DNA from: Cupriavidus sp. D39
Lineage (GTDB): Bacteria; Pseudomonadota; Gammaproteobacteria; Burkholderiales; Burkholderiaceae
Reading direction: 5' to 3'
DNA length: 64,000 nt
Assembly: GCF_026627925.1 (NCBI RefSeq)
Contig: NZ_JAPNLE010000001.1
Coordinates: 186,001 to 250,000, forward strand
Part shown: positions 56,422-64,000 of the stretch, piece by piece
Layout: each line of letters begins with the position of its first letter
Position numbering within the stretch: the stretch's first letter is position 1
Program-made: the position numbers and the translations under genes
The notes under the pieces: model-generated
Told to the model about the DNA's origin: nothing
Database searches by the model: none
The model's input: the letters and a program-made list of their open reading frames with translations, nothing else

Positions 56422-58576
56422 GGTTGCCACGGCCGTTAGCGCGCCGAGCTCGTAAGCCTACGATTCCCTTTAGCTTCTCCAGCGATTTCTCGCTGCAGTT
56501 CGAGGAGGGCTTCGTGCTCGCAATTGTCAGCGGCGAGATAGAGCGCCAGCATGCTCGCGTTAGCTCATGACTACGACATTTGGTGCCCTTCCGGGGATGC
56601 CTGCGTAAACGTCGCAAACATGGTTAGGTAGGTTTTCTTTTCGGCCGGCGAGCAGCCGTTCCCGGACATTCAGCCGGGGCGGGAGCACTGCGCGATCTGG
56701 ACTACCAGCAAGTTCGTGGGATTGACGGCGTCGACTTAGGCGGCTACTTGGTCCCCAAGCGCTTCCGTTCCAGCTGTAAGGCATAGCGCCCAAGCGCGCC
56801 AGCGGCAGTGTCACCTGGGCGCAGACAGAAACGCCACGTGGCGTTTCAAAGGTCCTATCCGCCCTTCCCAGAAGAGTCGAAGCCCCAGCTTTGCGTCGGC
56901 GGAGAACTCGGGGCCGTTAGTTGCACTCACCAAGGGGGACTGAAGGCAACCCGCGGCAAGCGCCCGCTATGCGAACAGCCGCACGGAGAACAGCGCGGCA
57001 TGGTAACCCGACTCCAGGTAGACAGCGCATAGCGCGTGAGGAGGTGGCCACGCAAGCAAGTGGCCGCAAATCTAGCATCCCCCGGCGGAACGCTTCTGGA
57101 GGCTCGCCGATCCAGCCGGCTAGTGCCGCGGGGTCGATGCCGCAATGCTCCGTCATTGACGGCCGGCCGATCGGACCGACCCCTTTCTGAACGAGGCAAT
57201 TTCTAGGCGGTTTAGCGCGCACACTCTCAAGACAGCGATAGCGACGCGTACGGCAGCAGGCTGCCGTCGTGCCAAGTCGGATATTGCCATCAGACACTCA
57301 GTGCCTCATTCTGGCCAGGTCGTTGGTGTGCCGCGGTTGTGGACAGAATCGCCATCTGGATGCGGTGGACGTGTTCCTCGGCGATGGCCGGCCAGGAATC
57401 GCGGGGTGACACGAGGGGATGCAACCGCCGGCAAGGCGCGGCAACACGTGGCGGCAGGCCTGGGCCACAGTTTTCATGGGAAAATCCATAGGGCCCGCGC
57501 CGGGCGGCGGCAGAGTATCGGACACAGCGCGCATCGAGGCATTGGCTTGATCGGTCATTCGGAAATCCGGTGCCCATGCCGCGGAAGTCCTGCGGTAAAG
57601 GACTAGCCAGAACTCGGGGGCCATTCGCTGCCGCGCGGTCATAGCCGGCGACCACGTAGGCGAGTTCCTGCACACTTCTGACACCGAGAAAGAGCTTGAA
57701 CACCAGCGTAAAAAGCGGCAGCTATGTGGGCACCTCTGGCCAGTACCACTCCAATCGAATCTCGAAGAAAAGCAATGACGCCACCGGCACGGCGCAGAGG
57801 CGGATCCGTTGGCGACATCCATTCCCACTGGGTCATCCTTGCCTCGCCTGGGCGTAAGGCGACCAACCGATCCGGTCCCGCCCGAGTCGGTATGGGTCTA
57901 CACGACGATCGACACACACCCCCAGTCGCGTCAAGCCAGCGGGCAATGTGTCCGCCATCTCCTGGCTCGAACATAAATGGCGAATGGTCGCGCGCCCCCG
58001 CGGGGTGATCGCGCAGAATGTGGGCGCACGGCGATGGCGGGAGAATGTGTCACCATTGCTGCGATCTCCACATGAGCGGCAGGACCGCCGTGGGCTCCGC
58101 TTCGGGATTCGGCGCAGGTTTGCGCCGCCTCTCCCTCAAAGCTGCTGCGTCGCTGGGTGCGCCGCGGACCGGCAGCTAGTCCAGCCACTGTGATTCCGTC
58201 CGAGCCCTGTTCACGTATGCGGAAACGTTCCCCGGCCAGAGCAGCCGGCGCGTGTCCGGCGCAAGGACGGCCTAGTACATATATGGGGAATGCAGTGTGC
58301 AGTTGCGCGGGGGAGTCGCGCGCAAGGTCCCCATAAACTGTGTTGCGTCGAGACACTGGCAAAACGGGCATAGTGCCCGTGCTCCAGGTGTGGCCATGTT
58401 TTTCCGACGAGATCGCAGCGCAGGCGGAGCCATACGGCCGAATTGCAGGCGTTGCCAAAATAGAGGTTTGGCCTTTGCCTGGTGGCGATGCCACCTAGCA
58501 GCATACGCAGCTTGCGCTCGCAGATGAGGTGCCGGGTGCGATGGCAGGCCTGCGCCATTGGACCGCTGAATCGGAT
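56422..58576. other. GC-rich region without recognised genes
   Basis: Many overlapping frames exist on both strands because of high GC content, but none shows a known motif, a good ribosome site or consistent coding signal. Minus-strand pieces such as LFLGVRSVQELAYVVAGYDR (near 57650) look protein-like and may be relics. Confidence 0.4.
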
Positions 58577-58601
58577 GCCGAGTACATACTATGTACTCGG
58601 C
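58577..58601. promoter_or_regulatory. Palindrome 1 of three, GTACATA-N-TATGTAC core
   Basis: A perfect 25-bp palindrome with half-site GCCGAGTACATA around a central C. The same core recurs at 58702 and 58924. Perfect symmetry of this length suggests a dimeric DNA-binding protein's operator or a partition-type site. Confidence 0.6.
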
Positions 58602-58701
58602 GCAGGGTTGCCAGTTGCGAAAGGGAAGAGATGCCCAGCCAGTGCATGCGTGGCTAAACTCGTTGGGAGTATTCAAGGCAACGCGCTCCGACAATGCCCC
58701 G

Positions 58702-58730
58702 GCGCCGAGTACATAGTATGTACTCAGCGC
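58702..58730. promoter_or_regulatory. Palindrome 2 of three
   Basis: A 29-bp palindrome with one mismatched pair and central G; the half-site is GCGCCGAGTACATA. Both this and palindrome 1 are followed by GCGCAG, so the repeated unit extends beyond the palindrome. Confidence 0.6.
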
Positions 58731-58923
58731 AGATCGGAAACGGCGGTGCAAGGGCAGACATCCCTGCGGCGGGGGAGATGGCGACCTGTCGCGTAACGGA
58801 TGCCTCGGCAACCTGCCGTTCAACAAACGTCGCCATTCGCGGCATTTTGGCCAACGGACAGAGGGCACAGTTCCTCAAGATCCAGTGCAGCGATCTATGG
58901 CGGTTCGGGCATTACCCCACCGC

Positions 58924-58938
58924 GTACATAGTATGTAC
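58924..58938. promoter_or_regulatory. Palindrome 3 of three
   Basis: The 15-bp core GTACATAGTATGTAC is a perfect palindrome around a central G. The flanks differ from copies 1 and 2. It lies about 90 bp upstream of the zinc-ribbon frame that starts near 59030. Confidence 0.6.
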
Positions 58939-59029
58939 ACCTGCGGGATTGCAGCGCCCGCTCGGGCATCGCAAAAAAGCCCGCTCTCGGCTCACATCTG
59001 ATTCCGACCGCGTTCCGCCTCTCGTTGAG

Positions 59030-59400
59030 GTGACGCTGCCGGATGGGAGCGTTCGACCTATCCAGGTCAACTTCTGTAAAAACCCTACCTGCGCCAATTT
59101 CGGGGTGCCCGCCGCAGGTAAGAAGTACTCTCGACGGTCCAAACAGCCGGGCGGCCCCACCGGCGGCCATGACTATGGAATGACCGGCAATACCACCAGC
59201 ACTCCGCTCCTGAAGTGCTTGCTGTGTGGTGAGTTCCCGCCCATCAAGACCAATATCGGGGTTGGCGAGGAACTCGTGAGACTCGCTCGATACCTCGACG
59301 CGCCCCAAGGCCGCCTGCTGCAAAACAGAGGGGTGCGCGAACGCCGACGTCGGCTTGGCCACCCACGTGGTCGAGTTCGACGAACTGATGGGCGTCAAAT
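59030..59400 (+). pseudogene. Zinc-ribbon protein, transposase N-terminus-like, truncated
   Basis: The frame encodes VTLPDGSVRPIQVNFCKNPT then CANFG, and later LLKCLLCGEFPPIKTNIGVG, a CxxxxC/CxxC zinc ribbon. A one-base shift near 59310 leads to CCKTEGCANADVGLATH, a second ribbon. Such double ribbons occur at the N-terminus of some IS transposases; the catalytic part is absent here and the frame ends at about 59400. Start uncertain (GTG near 59030). Confidence 0.45.
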
Positions 59401-59515
59401 GACAAAGGCCCTTCGAAACTCGAATGGCCTTTGAATCAGCACTGGCTCGGGCGAGCCATCAACAGATTAAGCGATGGCCTTGGCTCTCGGCGGGCTCTTC
59501 ATCAATATGAAACAG

Positions 59516-60484
59516 TCAGTTTGGCTGGTGATGAAACATCTGGCTGATCATTTCCCGAATCTGGGTCTCCTGCGCCTCAGTCAGGACGCCAGCTTTGATC
59601 TTCACCGTGAAGCTGTTGACGTCCTTCGTGATGGAGCCAGCCTGTTCCTTTCCCGAGAAGAACTTGTCAATACTGCGCCCGCTCGCCGACTCCGTTGTTG
59701 CACGACGAGTAGCCAGCGCCCCAATCGCTGAGGCCACCTTCCCCTGATCCATGTTTCCTTTAACGACAAGTGGCCAGATCTCCTTCGCCGCCGCGATACC
59801 TTCTTCTCCATGCTTGCGAATGGCCCCGACGAGCGCATGTGCTGCGTTACCACCTAGCAGTCGCGGATGAAGATGGAGGTCATCCAAGATGAAGCTAGGA
59901 AGCTTGTCGAATGCGAGGAATTGGTAGAGGCCGGTTCTGGAAAGACCCACCGCTTCCGCCATCCGCTTGCGGTTGGGAAATTCTTTTTCAGACCGCCGGA
60001 TGGATTGGCTGACTTCAAAGTCAGACAGGTCATCTCGGCTGATATTCTCGACCAGGGCAAGAATAGCCATATCGGAGTCGGAACACTCCACAACGACTGA
60101 CTTGATGGTATCGAGCCCCAGAATTTTATGCGCTCGCCACCGACGTTCGCCCGCCACAATCTGATAGGCCGACTCAACCCTACGAACCACAATGGGTTGC
60201 ATCAACCCAACTTCACGAATTGACTCGGCTAGGTCTCCCAGCTTCGCTTCGTTAAAGACCTTTCGCGGCTGCCATGGGTTCGGGACAACTTCCGCAACCG
60301 GCAGTTGGGACGAAGTGCCAGTTGATTCCAACTCTTGTACCCGGATTTGAGCCACAGCCAACGCTCCCGCTAGACCAGGCGCGGTCTGCGTGCGGTCGGT
60401 CCGCTTGACCTCATCCTCCTTGATCGCAGAAGTCTTTCGGATGCCGGCCGTCTTTGCCAGCAGCTGTTCACGCATATTGCTCAT
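59516..60484 (-). CDS. parB: ParB partition protein
   Basis: A protein of about 322 residues. The ParB/Spo0J core is clear: VVPNPWQPRKVFNEAKLGDL, SIREVGLMQPIVVRR and the CTPase box AGERRWRAHK, followed by a helix-turn-helix (RKRMAEAVGLSRTGLYQFLA). It binds parS, loads as a sliding clamp and stimulates ParA. The start at 60484 overlaps the parA stop (ATGA) with GGAGG upstream; the longer frame to 60499 is unlikely. The C-terminal ~60 residues form the dimerisation part. Confidence 0.95.
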   Translation of the reverse strand: MSNMREQLLAKTAGIRKTSAIKEDEVKRTDRTQTAPGLAGALAVAQIRVQELESTGTSSQLPVAEVVPNPWQPRKVFNEAKLGDLAESIREVGLMQPIVVRRVESAYQIVAGERRWRAHKILGLDTIKSVVVECSDSDMAILALVENISRDDLSDFEVSQSIRRSEKEFPNRKRMAEAVGLSRTGLYQFLAFDKLPSFILDDLHLHPRLLGGNAAHALVGAIRKHGEEGIAAAKEIWPLVVKGNMDQGKVASAIGALATRRATTESASGRSIDKFFSGKEQAGSITKDVNSFTVKIKAGVLTEAQETQIREMISQMFHHQPN

Positions 60485-61692
60485 TGCGCGTTCCTCCACT
60501 TTTCTTCAAATATTTCGTCCACCCATCGGCAGTAATCGATGAGGGGTTTCCGAATCCGCTGTAGTGACTTCGCCGCACTGTGGGTGCCGCTGACGTCAAA
60601 TACAGTCGAGAAAGCCAGTGCGCCTGTGCTCATGACGGAACTGGCAGGTACTTCGATTGAATGCAGCCAGTTCTCATAAGCGCTTTCGGCCCATGCCCGG
60701 ACGATAGGCGCGGATGAGGTACGACCATAGTCGACTTTGGAGAGCAAAAGGGAGACGAAGTCATACTTCTTGTCCGCTTCATACTTGATGAAGCTCTTGG
60801 AAACATCCGAGAACAGGCGCCAGAAGGACAACGAACTGATGAAGTCCAAGTTCTCAGGCACCATCGGCATTACCATTGCATCTGCCGCTAGCAGTGCGTT
60901 CAGATTTAGGTACGACAAGGAAGGGGACGTGTCCATCAGGATGTAGTCGTAACGCTTCCGCAGCGGTTCAAGCCCCGATCGCAGCACCGTCCAGAACTTG
61001 AAGCCAGGTTTCGTCTTCTGCATTGCTGGCAGATGGAACTCCGCACCAATCAACTCTGTGTGCGCCGGGATGACGTCAAGACCATCCCAGTAGGTGGACT
61101 GAACCCTTTCTTCCAGTCCACCTTCGACTTCTTGATCGTAGATGTATGGCAGTACGGTGTCTTCCGGCGTCACGTCTTTCTCTGCGTATAAGCCGCACAA
61201 TTCCGATAGCGACGCCTGCGGATCGAGGTCAACCACAAGCACCTTGCGCCCGCGCAACGTTAGCGCTTGTGCGAGGCACATAGTTGTTGTTGTCTTGGCA
61301 GACCCACCCTTCAGCTGGGCCGTGATGATAATCTTCCCTTTCGGTTCCCGTATGCCAGTAACGAGTGGAGTCTGATAAATATCTGAAACCCTCTGGACCC
61401 AAACACGCGCTTCCTCCAGCGTGAAGGTGCGGGTTCGGCCAGTTCCTGCAGCTGTGCCTGCGGGCAATTCACCGCTACCCTTTGTCGCAAGGTACTGAAC
61501 TTGGGAGTGCGAGATGTTGCACATCTCGGCAATCTCGCCTGTCTTGAAGATTGGCGCAGTTTTTCTGGGCCTGGGCGCCAATATCGTCTCACGCAGCTCA
61601 CTCGTGAAAATTGTCACTTTCTCTGCAAACTTGCTGATTTGTTCTAGAGGGACGGTCCGGTCTACAGCAGGAAGTTGGCTAATTTTCACCAT
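60481..61692 (-). CDS. parA: ParA partition ATPase (type Ia)
   Basis: A 403-residue Walker-type ParA. The N-terminal ~115 residues include a helix-turn-helix (GEIAEMCNISHSQVQYLATK) used for autoregulation in type Ia systems. The deviant Walker A is Lys128-GGSA-Lys133-Thr134; VLVVDLDPQASLSELCG is Walker A' and YDYILMDTSPSL is Walker B. ParA forms gradients on the nucleoid that move the ParB-bound plasmid. It is first in the parAB operon and divergent from the origin. The start codon lies in a perfect 12-bp inverted repeat, a likely ParA operator. Confidence 0.96.
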   Translation of the reverse strand: MVKISQLPAVDRTVPLEQISKFAEKVTIFTSELRETILAPRPRKTAPIFKTGEIAEMCNISHSQVQYLATKGSGELPAGTAAGTGRTRTFTLEEARVWVQRVSDIYQTPLVTGIREPKGKIIITAQLKGGSAKTTTTMCLAQALTLRGRKVLVVDLDPQASLSELCGLYAEKDVTPEDTVLPYIYDQEVEGGLEERVQSTYWDGLDVIPAHTELIGAEFHLPAMQKTKPGFKFWTVLRSGLEPLRKRYDYILMDTSPSLSYLNLNALLAADAMVMPMVPENLDFISSLSFWRLFSDVSKSFIKYEADKKYDFVSLLLSKVDYGRTSSAPIVRAWAESAYENWLHSIEVPASSVMSTGALAFSTVFDVSGTHSAAKSLQRIRKPLIDYCRWVDEIFEEKWRNAQ

Positions 61693-61730
61693 TCTGAGGT
61701 TTTTCCAGAAAAATATATAAACCTCAGAAT
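61691..61730. promoter_or_regulatory. Inverted repeat at the parA start, probable autoregulatory operator
   Basis: Perfect 12-bp arms ATTCTGAGGTTT (61691-61702) and AAACCTCAGAAT (61719-61730) flank a 16-bp AT-rich spacer and cover the parA start codon. A further CTGAGGAAT occurs at 61743-61751. Type Ia ParA proteins repress their operon through such sites. As RNA it could also form a hairpin that blocks the ribosome site. Confidence 0.65.
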
Positions 61731-61869
61731 ACAGGAAATGCCTGAGGAATGCTGCATAAATTGCTGTTTTCTATAGGGACTCTCCAATAAAGCAACGATT
61801 CCAGAGGTTTGGCGTACCCTAAAACTCAGTAAGCGTAGTAATGCGAAACACTGGTTCACTATGAACCTC

Positions 61870-62307
61870 GCACAAATGACCTCACCTTTGTCGGAGAGAA
61901 GAGGGACTTGAAGGGGTAGTGCCGAGAGATGATGCGAAGGTGAGGCCTGTTGTGTGGCGTGTGGCAACTGCTAACCCGCAGGGAATCAGCACAAACAACC
62001 TCACCTTGGATACCTGACCTTGCAGGGAAGTTTTGTGAACAATGCGAAACGTACTTTGTCCTCCACCTAAGAATGACGCACAGTCCACATTGACAAGGTC
62101 AGCGACTACACCTTCGCGCCAATTCAACTCGGGGGCCCTTACCCCATGCCGGCTCACGGCCGGTTTCGCACAAACACTCGCCTTGAGGGGCGTCGGATGG
62201 TGAGATGGTGAGGTTTCTTGTGCAAAACTAAGACCGTTAATCGCGGTTCCGCACAAGAAACCTCACCATACAAAAACAGCCTTCTCTCGTGAACAAAGAA
62301 CCTCACC
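61870..62307. repeat. Left iteron group, mixed orientation
   Basis: Seven 17-bp iterons related to GGTGAGGTTNNTTGTGC: minus at 61870, 61989, 62168 (degenerate), 62251 and 62291; plus at 61939 and 62207 (start positions). The mixed orientation contrasts with the uniform right group. Plus/minus pairs such as 62207 and 62251 form large inverted repeats. Such a group can serve handcuffing and copy-number control. Confidence 0.85.
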
Positions 62308-62416
62308 TATGGACTGCAGGTGGCTTTTAGTTAGTTTGTCTTTTTTTAAGTAAACAACCCAACCAACCAACAGCAGATTGCAAATTCTTTTAAAATCAAT
62401 GTCTTAACATCAAAAA
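62308..62416. other. AT-rich segment, probable origin unwinding region
   Basis: The stretch 62330-62416 is AT-rich, with runs of T and A and repeats of AACCAACC, lying between the left and right iteron groups. In iteron plasmids the AT-rich region next to the iterons is where strands open. I did not find a convincing DnaA box. Confidence 0.55.
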
Positions 62417-62707
62417 GGTGTGGTTCCATGTGCAAAAGGTGAGACCCCTTGTGCAGCAAGGTGCGGTTCCTTGTGCCGCCTAGGTGAGATATAGGAGACA
62501 CAAACGTGAGGTTCATTGTGCACGCGGATCGATGGTGAGGGTTGATGTGCGAACACTAGGGCGTTCCTATGAAACCTCGACAAGTTAAGGCTTGGGCGGC
62601 AAAAGCGTTCTCAAAATGGTGAGGTTCGTTGTGCGGTAGGTGAGAGTGGTTGTGCACGCCGCGAAGAAACAGCGATTCGTAGCTGCTCAAGGTGAGGTCC
62701 ATTGTGT
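62417..62707 (+). repeat. Right iteron group (replication origin)
   Basis: Eight direct 17-bp iterons start at 62417, 62438, 62460, 62505, 62534, 62618, 62639 and 62691, all on the plus strand, consensus GGTGAGGTTNNTTGTGC. Several neighbours are 21-22 bp apart, two helical turns. They precede repA, the classical layout of an iteron-controlled oriV where RepA monomers bind to start replication. Confidence 0.9.
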
Positions 62708-62734
62708 TGACACCTCACCTAAGCATGCTAAAGT
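62690..62734 (+). promoter_or_regulatory. repA: repA promoter with overlapping RepA operator
   Basis: TTGACA (62707-62712) and TAAAGT (62729-62734) are spaced by 16 bp. An inverted repeat AGGTGAGGT (62690-62698) and ACCTCACCT (62712-62720) spans the -35 box. Its left arm is the start of the last iteron. In Rep_3 plasmids RepA dimers bind such half-iteron inverted repeats to repress their own gene. Confidence 0.7.
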
Positions 62735-62765
62735 GCGCTGAGCCCAGAACAACGAGCAGAAAACT

Positions 62766-64000
62766 ATGGCGTCGGACAATATCGAGGAGGTCAAATCAAG
62801 CGCAACGCCTCGACAGATGGCACTCGCATTGTTCGAGGACATGTTTGACTTGGGCTTGCCCATAACCGAGGCCAATCGGGAGATCGGCTTTCAACGCAAT
62901 AACGTCTTTACTGAAATCGTCAACATGGGGCTTGCAGCGCGGCGCTTCCTTGACGCCGCGTATTTTATTGTCGGTCAAGAACCCGAGGCCCGAGCTCAGT
63001 ATGACGTTGATCTCAACTACTTCAAGTGGTTGATGCGCTATGACAGCCGCAATATCAAGCACCTGCGGTCCATTGCCGACGAAGCGCAGAACGCGAAAAT
63101 TCGTGTCACCAATACGCCATTGGACCGGGACCCCCATGAAGATGACTTGTGGGTACAAGTCCAACTAATAGGTCTCGTGGGTTTTCTCCGGGGGCGTGTC
63201 AGCTTCGACGTACATCCTCGCTTACTCCCACTTATCCGTGACCCGCGCAAGTCCCACTGGCTGAGCTTAAGGATTTCCACCGCCTTCACACGCAGCTTGG
63301 CGCGGGCGATCTACGATAAGGTTCTGCCATGCGTGCAGGTCGGCCGAACGGACTGGATCCAGCTAAATGAAATGCGTACGTGGCCCGGAAAAATGGGGGC
63401 CAACGCGGCAATATTCAAATACTTCAAGCGCGACTGGTTAGAACCGGCGGTCCAGGAGATCAACAAAGTCTCGGACATCGAACTCTCGTACGAGACTCGG
63501 GCCGAGTCTACCTCTTCGAAGAAGGTGGACCGAATCAGGTTCCTACTCAAGCGAAAGGATACCGCCGACGCTGTCATGGCTAGCCTGGCAGATGCAAGCC
63601 ACCTCTATAAGATTCTCAAGGACGAGTTCAATCTGTCTTCCCGGCAGTTCAGCGAGATATCGGAAAACCGTGAGGTATGGACCGACGAACGGATCATGCA
63701 GGCCGTTGAATACACCCGCTTCAAGCTTCATCGAGGGCAGGTGAAGAAGAGTCCAGCAGGCTATCTGATGAGCGCCCTGCGGGACAACTGGAAGATATCG
63801 GAAGCTGAACGAACGATGGTCCAGGTACAAACGAAGCTTCTTGCAGTTGATGCGCAACAAGAGGTCGCAAAGGCTGAGACCACGAATGCCGTTGCACGTA
63901 GTGTCGCATCGCACGACGATCAGGTCCGTGTGCGCATGAACGAAGACTCGCGCAAAGGTCTGGAACACTTCAAAGCGGCAGAAGCAAGAACGAGACAAGA
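62766..64000 (+). CDS. repA: RepA replication initiator (Rep_3 type), runs off the window
   Basis: An open frame from ATG 62766 continues to the last base, at least 411 residues. Sequence seen includes QMALALFEDMFDLGLPITEA, a core with YFKWLMRYDSRNIKHLRSIA and the winged-helix-like KKVDRIRFLLKRKDTADAVM. A long helical C-terminal part follows (NLSSRQFSEISENREVW). Placement directly after the iteron bank, with a promoter and operator built from iteron halves, is the main evidence for its role as initiator. The C-terminus is not visible. Confidence 0.85.
   Translation, partial: MASDNIEEVKSSATPRQMALALFEDMFDLGLPITEANREIGFQRNNVFTEIVNMGLAARRFLDAAYFIVGQEPEARAQYDVDLNYFKWLMRYDSRNIKHLRSIADEAQNAKIRVTNTPLDRDPHEDDLWVQVQLIGLVGFLRGRVSFDVHPRLLPLIRDPRKSHWLSLRISTAFTRSLARAIYDKVLPCVQVGRTDWIQLNEMRTWPGKMGANAAIFKYFKRDWLEPAVQEINKVSDIELSYETRAESTSSKKVDRIRFLLKRKDTADAVMASLADASHLYKILKDEFNLSSRQFSEISENREVWTDERIMQAVEYTRFKLHRGQVKKSPAGYLMSALRDNWKISEAERTMVQVQTKLLAVDAQQEVAKAETTNAVARSVASHDDQVRVRMNEDSRKGLEHFKAAEARTRQ

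Noticed and set aside
56917..58494. Several open frames of 100-190 residues on both strands
   Set aside because: They overlap each other in all frames, have no motifs or ribosome sites and are best explained by high GC content.
58576..58940. Three spaced repeats as a short CRISPR array
   Set aside because: Only three copies, unequal spacing (about 125 and 210 bp), palindromic rather than CRISPR-like, and no cas genes.
61870..62707. Iteron bank as a CRISPR array
   Set aside because: Units are 17 bp, in both orientations, with irregular short spacing, and lie beside repA, as in a plasmid origin.

Overview
This window looks like part of a large low-copy plasmid of a Burkholderiaceae bacterium, most likely Cupriavidus or Ralstonia (inference). 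The right end holds a plasmid backbone: a Rep_3-type repA gene running off the window, a bank of 17-bp iterons, and a convergently placed parA-parB operon. KfrA, ProQ/FinO and H-NS-like genes further left are typical plasmid maintenance or silencing genes. The hpnH and LpxL-like genes, the RIT element and the mix of IS families fit this group. I saw no tRNA, rRNA or CRISPR array.

Layout. 0-5 kb: a Tn3-family transposase, then a three-gene operon on the minus strand that reads as toxin (MqsR-like), antitoxin (MqsA-like with a long extra C-terminus) and SecB-like chaperone, i.e. a toxin-antitoxin-chaperone module. 5-11 kb: an integrase remnant, two frameshifted H-NS-like genes, kfrA diverging from a tyrosine recombinase, a ProQ/FinO protein and an ISKra4-type remnant. 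11-18 kb: an RND efflux operon (adaptor, pump, outer-membrane channel). 18-27 kb: flavin oxidoreductases of the old yellow enzyme family (one truncated, one intact), a broken NmrA-like gene, an AraC regulator and a 935-residue winged-helix/ATPase regulator. 27-32 kb: nested mobile DNA, namely an IS4-family transposase split by a group II intron exactly in the codon of its catalytic glutamate, with a second IS4-family element (10-bp target duplication) inserted upstream.

32-36 kb: a cytochrome c / 2Fe-2S / molybdopterin aldehyde-dehydrogenase-type operon, with a frameshift in each gene. 37-41 kb: a complete RIT element (three overlapping tyrosine recombinase genes with paired terminal repeats) inserted in an IS66 tnpC remnant. 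41-49 kb: a graveyard of MFS, IS6, SDR, LysR, ABM and IS5 remnants around intact LLM-oxidoreductase and acyltransferase genes, and a chromosome-like ispH'-hpnH block. 49-55 kb: a Tn5053/Tn7-like tniA-tniB-tniQ set whose tniB is split by an IS21-family element. 55-59.5 kb: decayed DNA with two stray origin iterons and three near-identical palindromes. 59.5-64 kb: parB, parA, origin and repA.

A cross-cutting observation is that many otherwise good genes are broken by one-base length changes in homopolymer runs. This may be long-read assembly error rather than decay, so several 'pseudogenes' here could be intact in the living plasmid.
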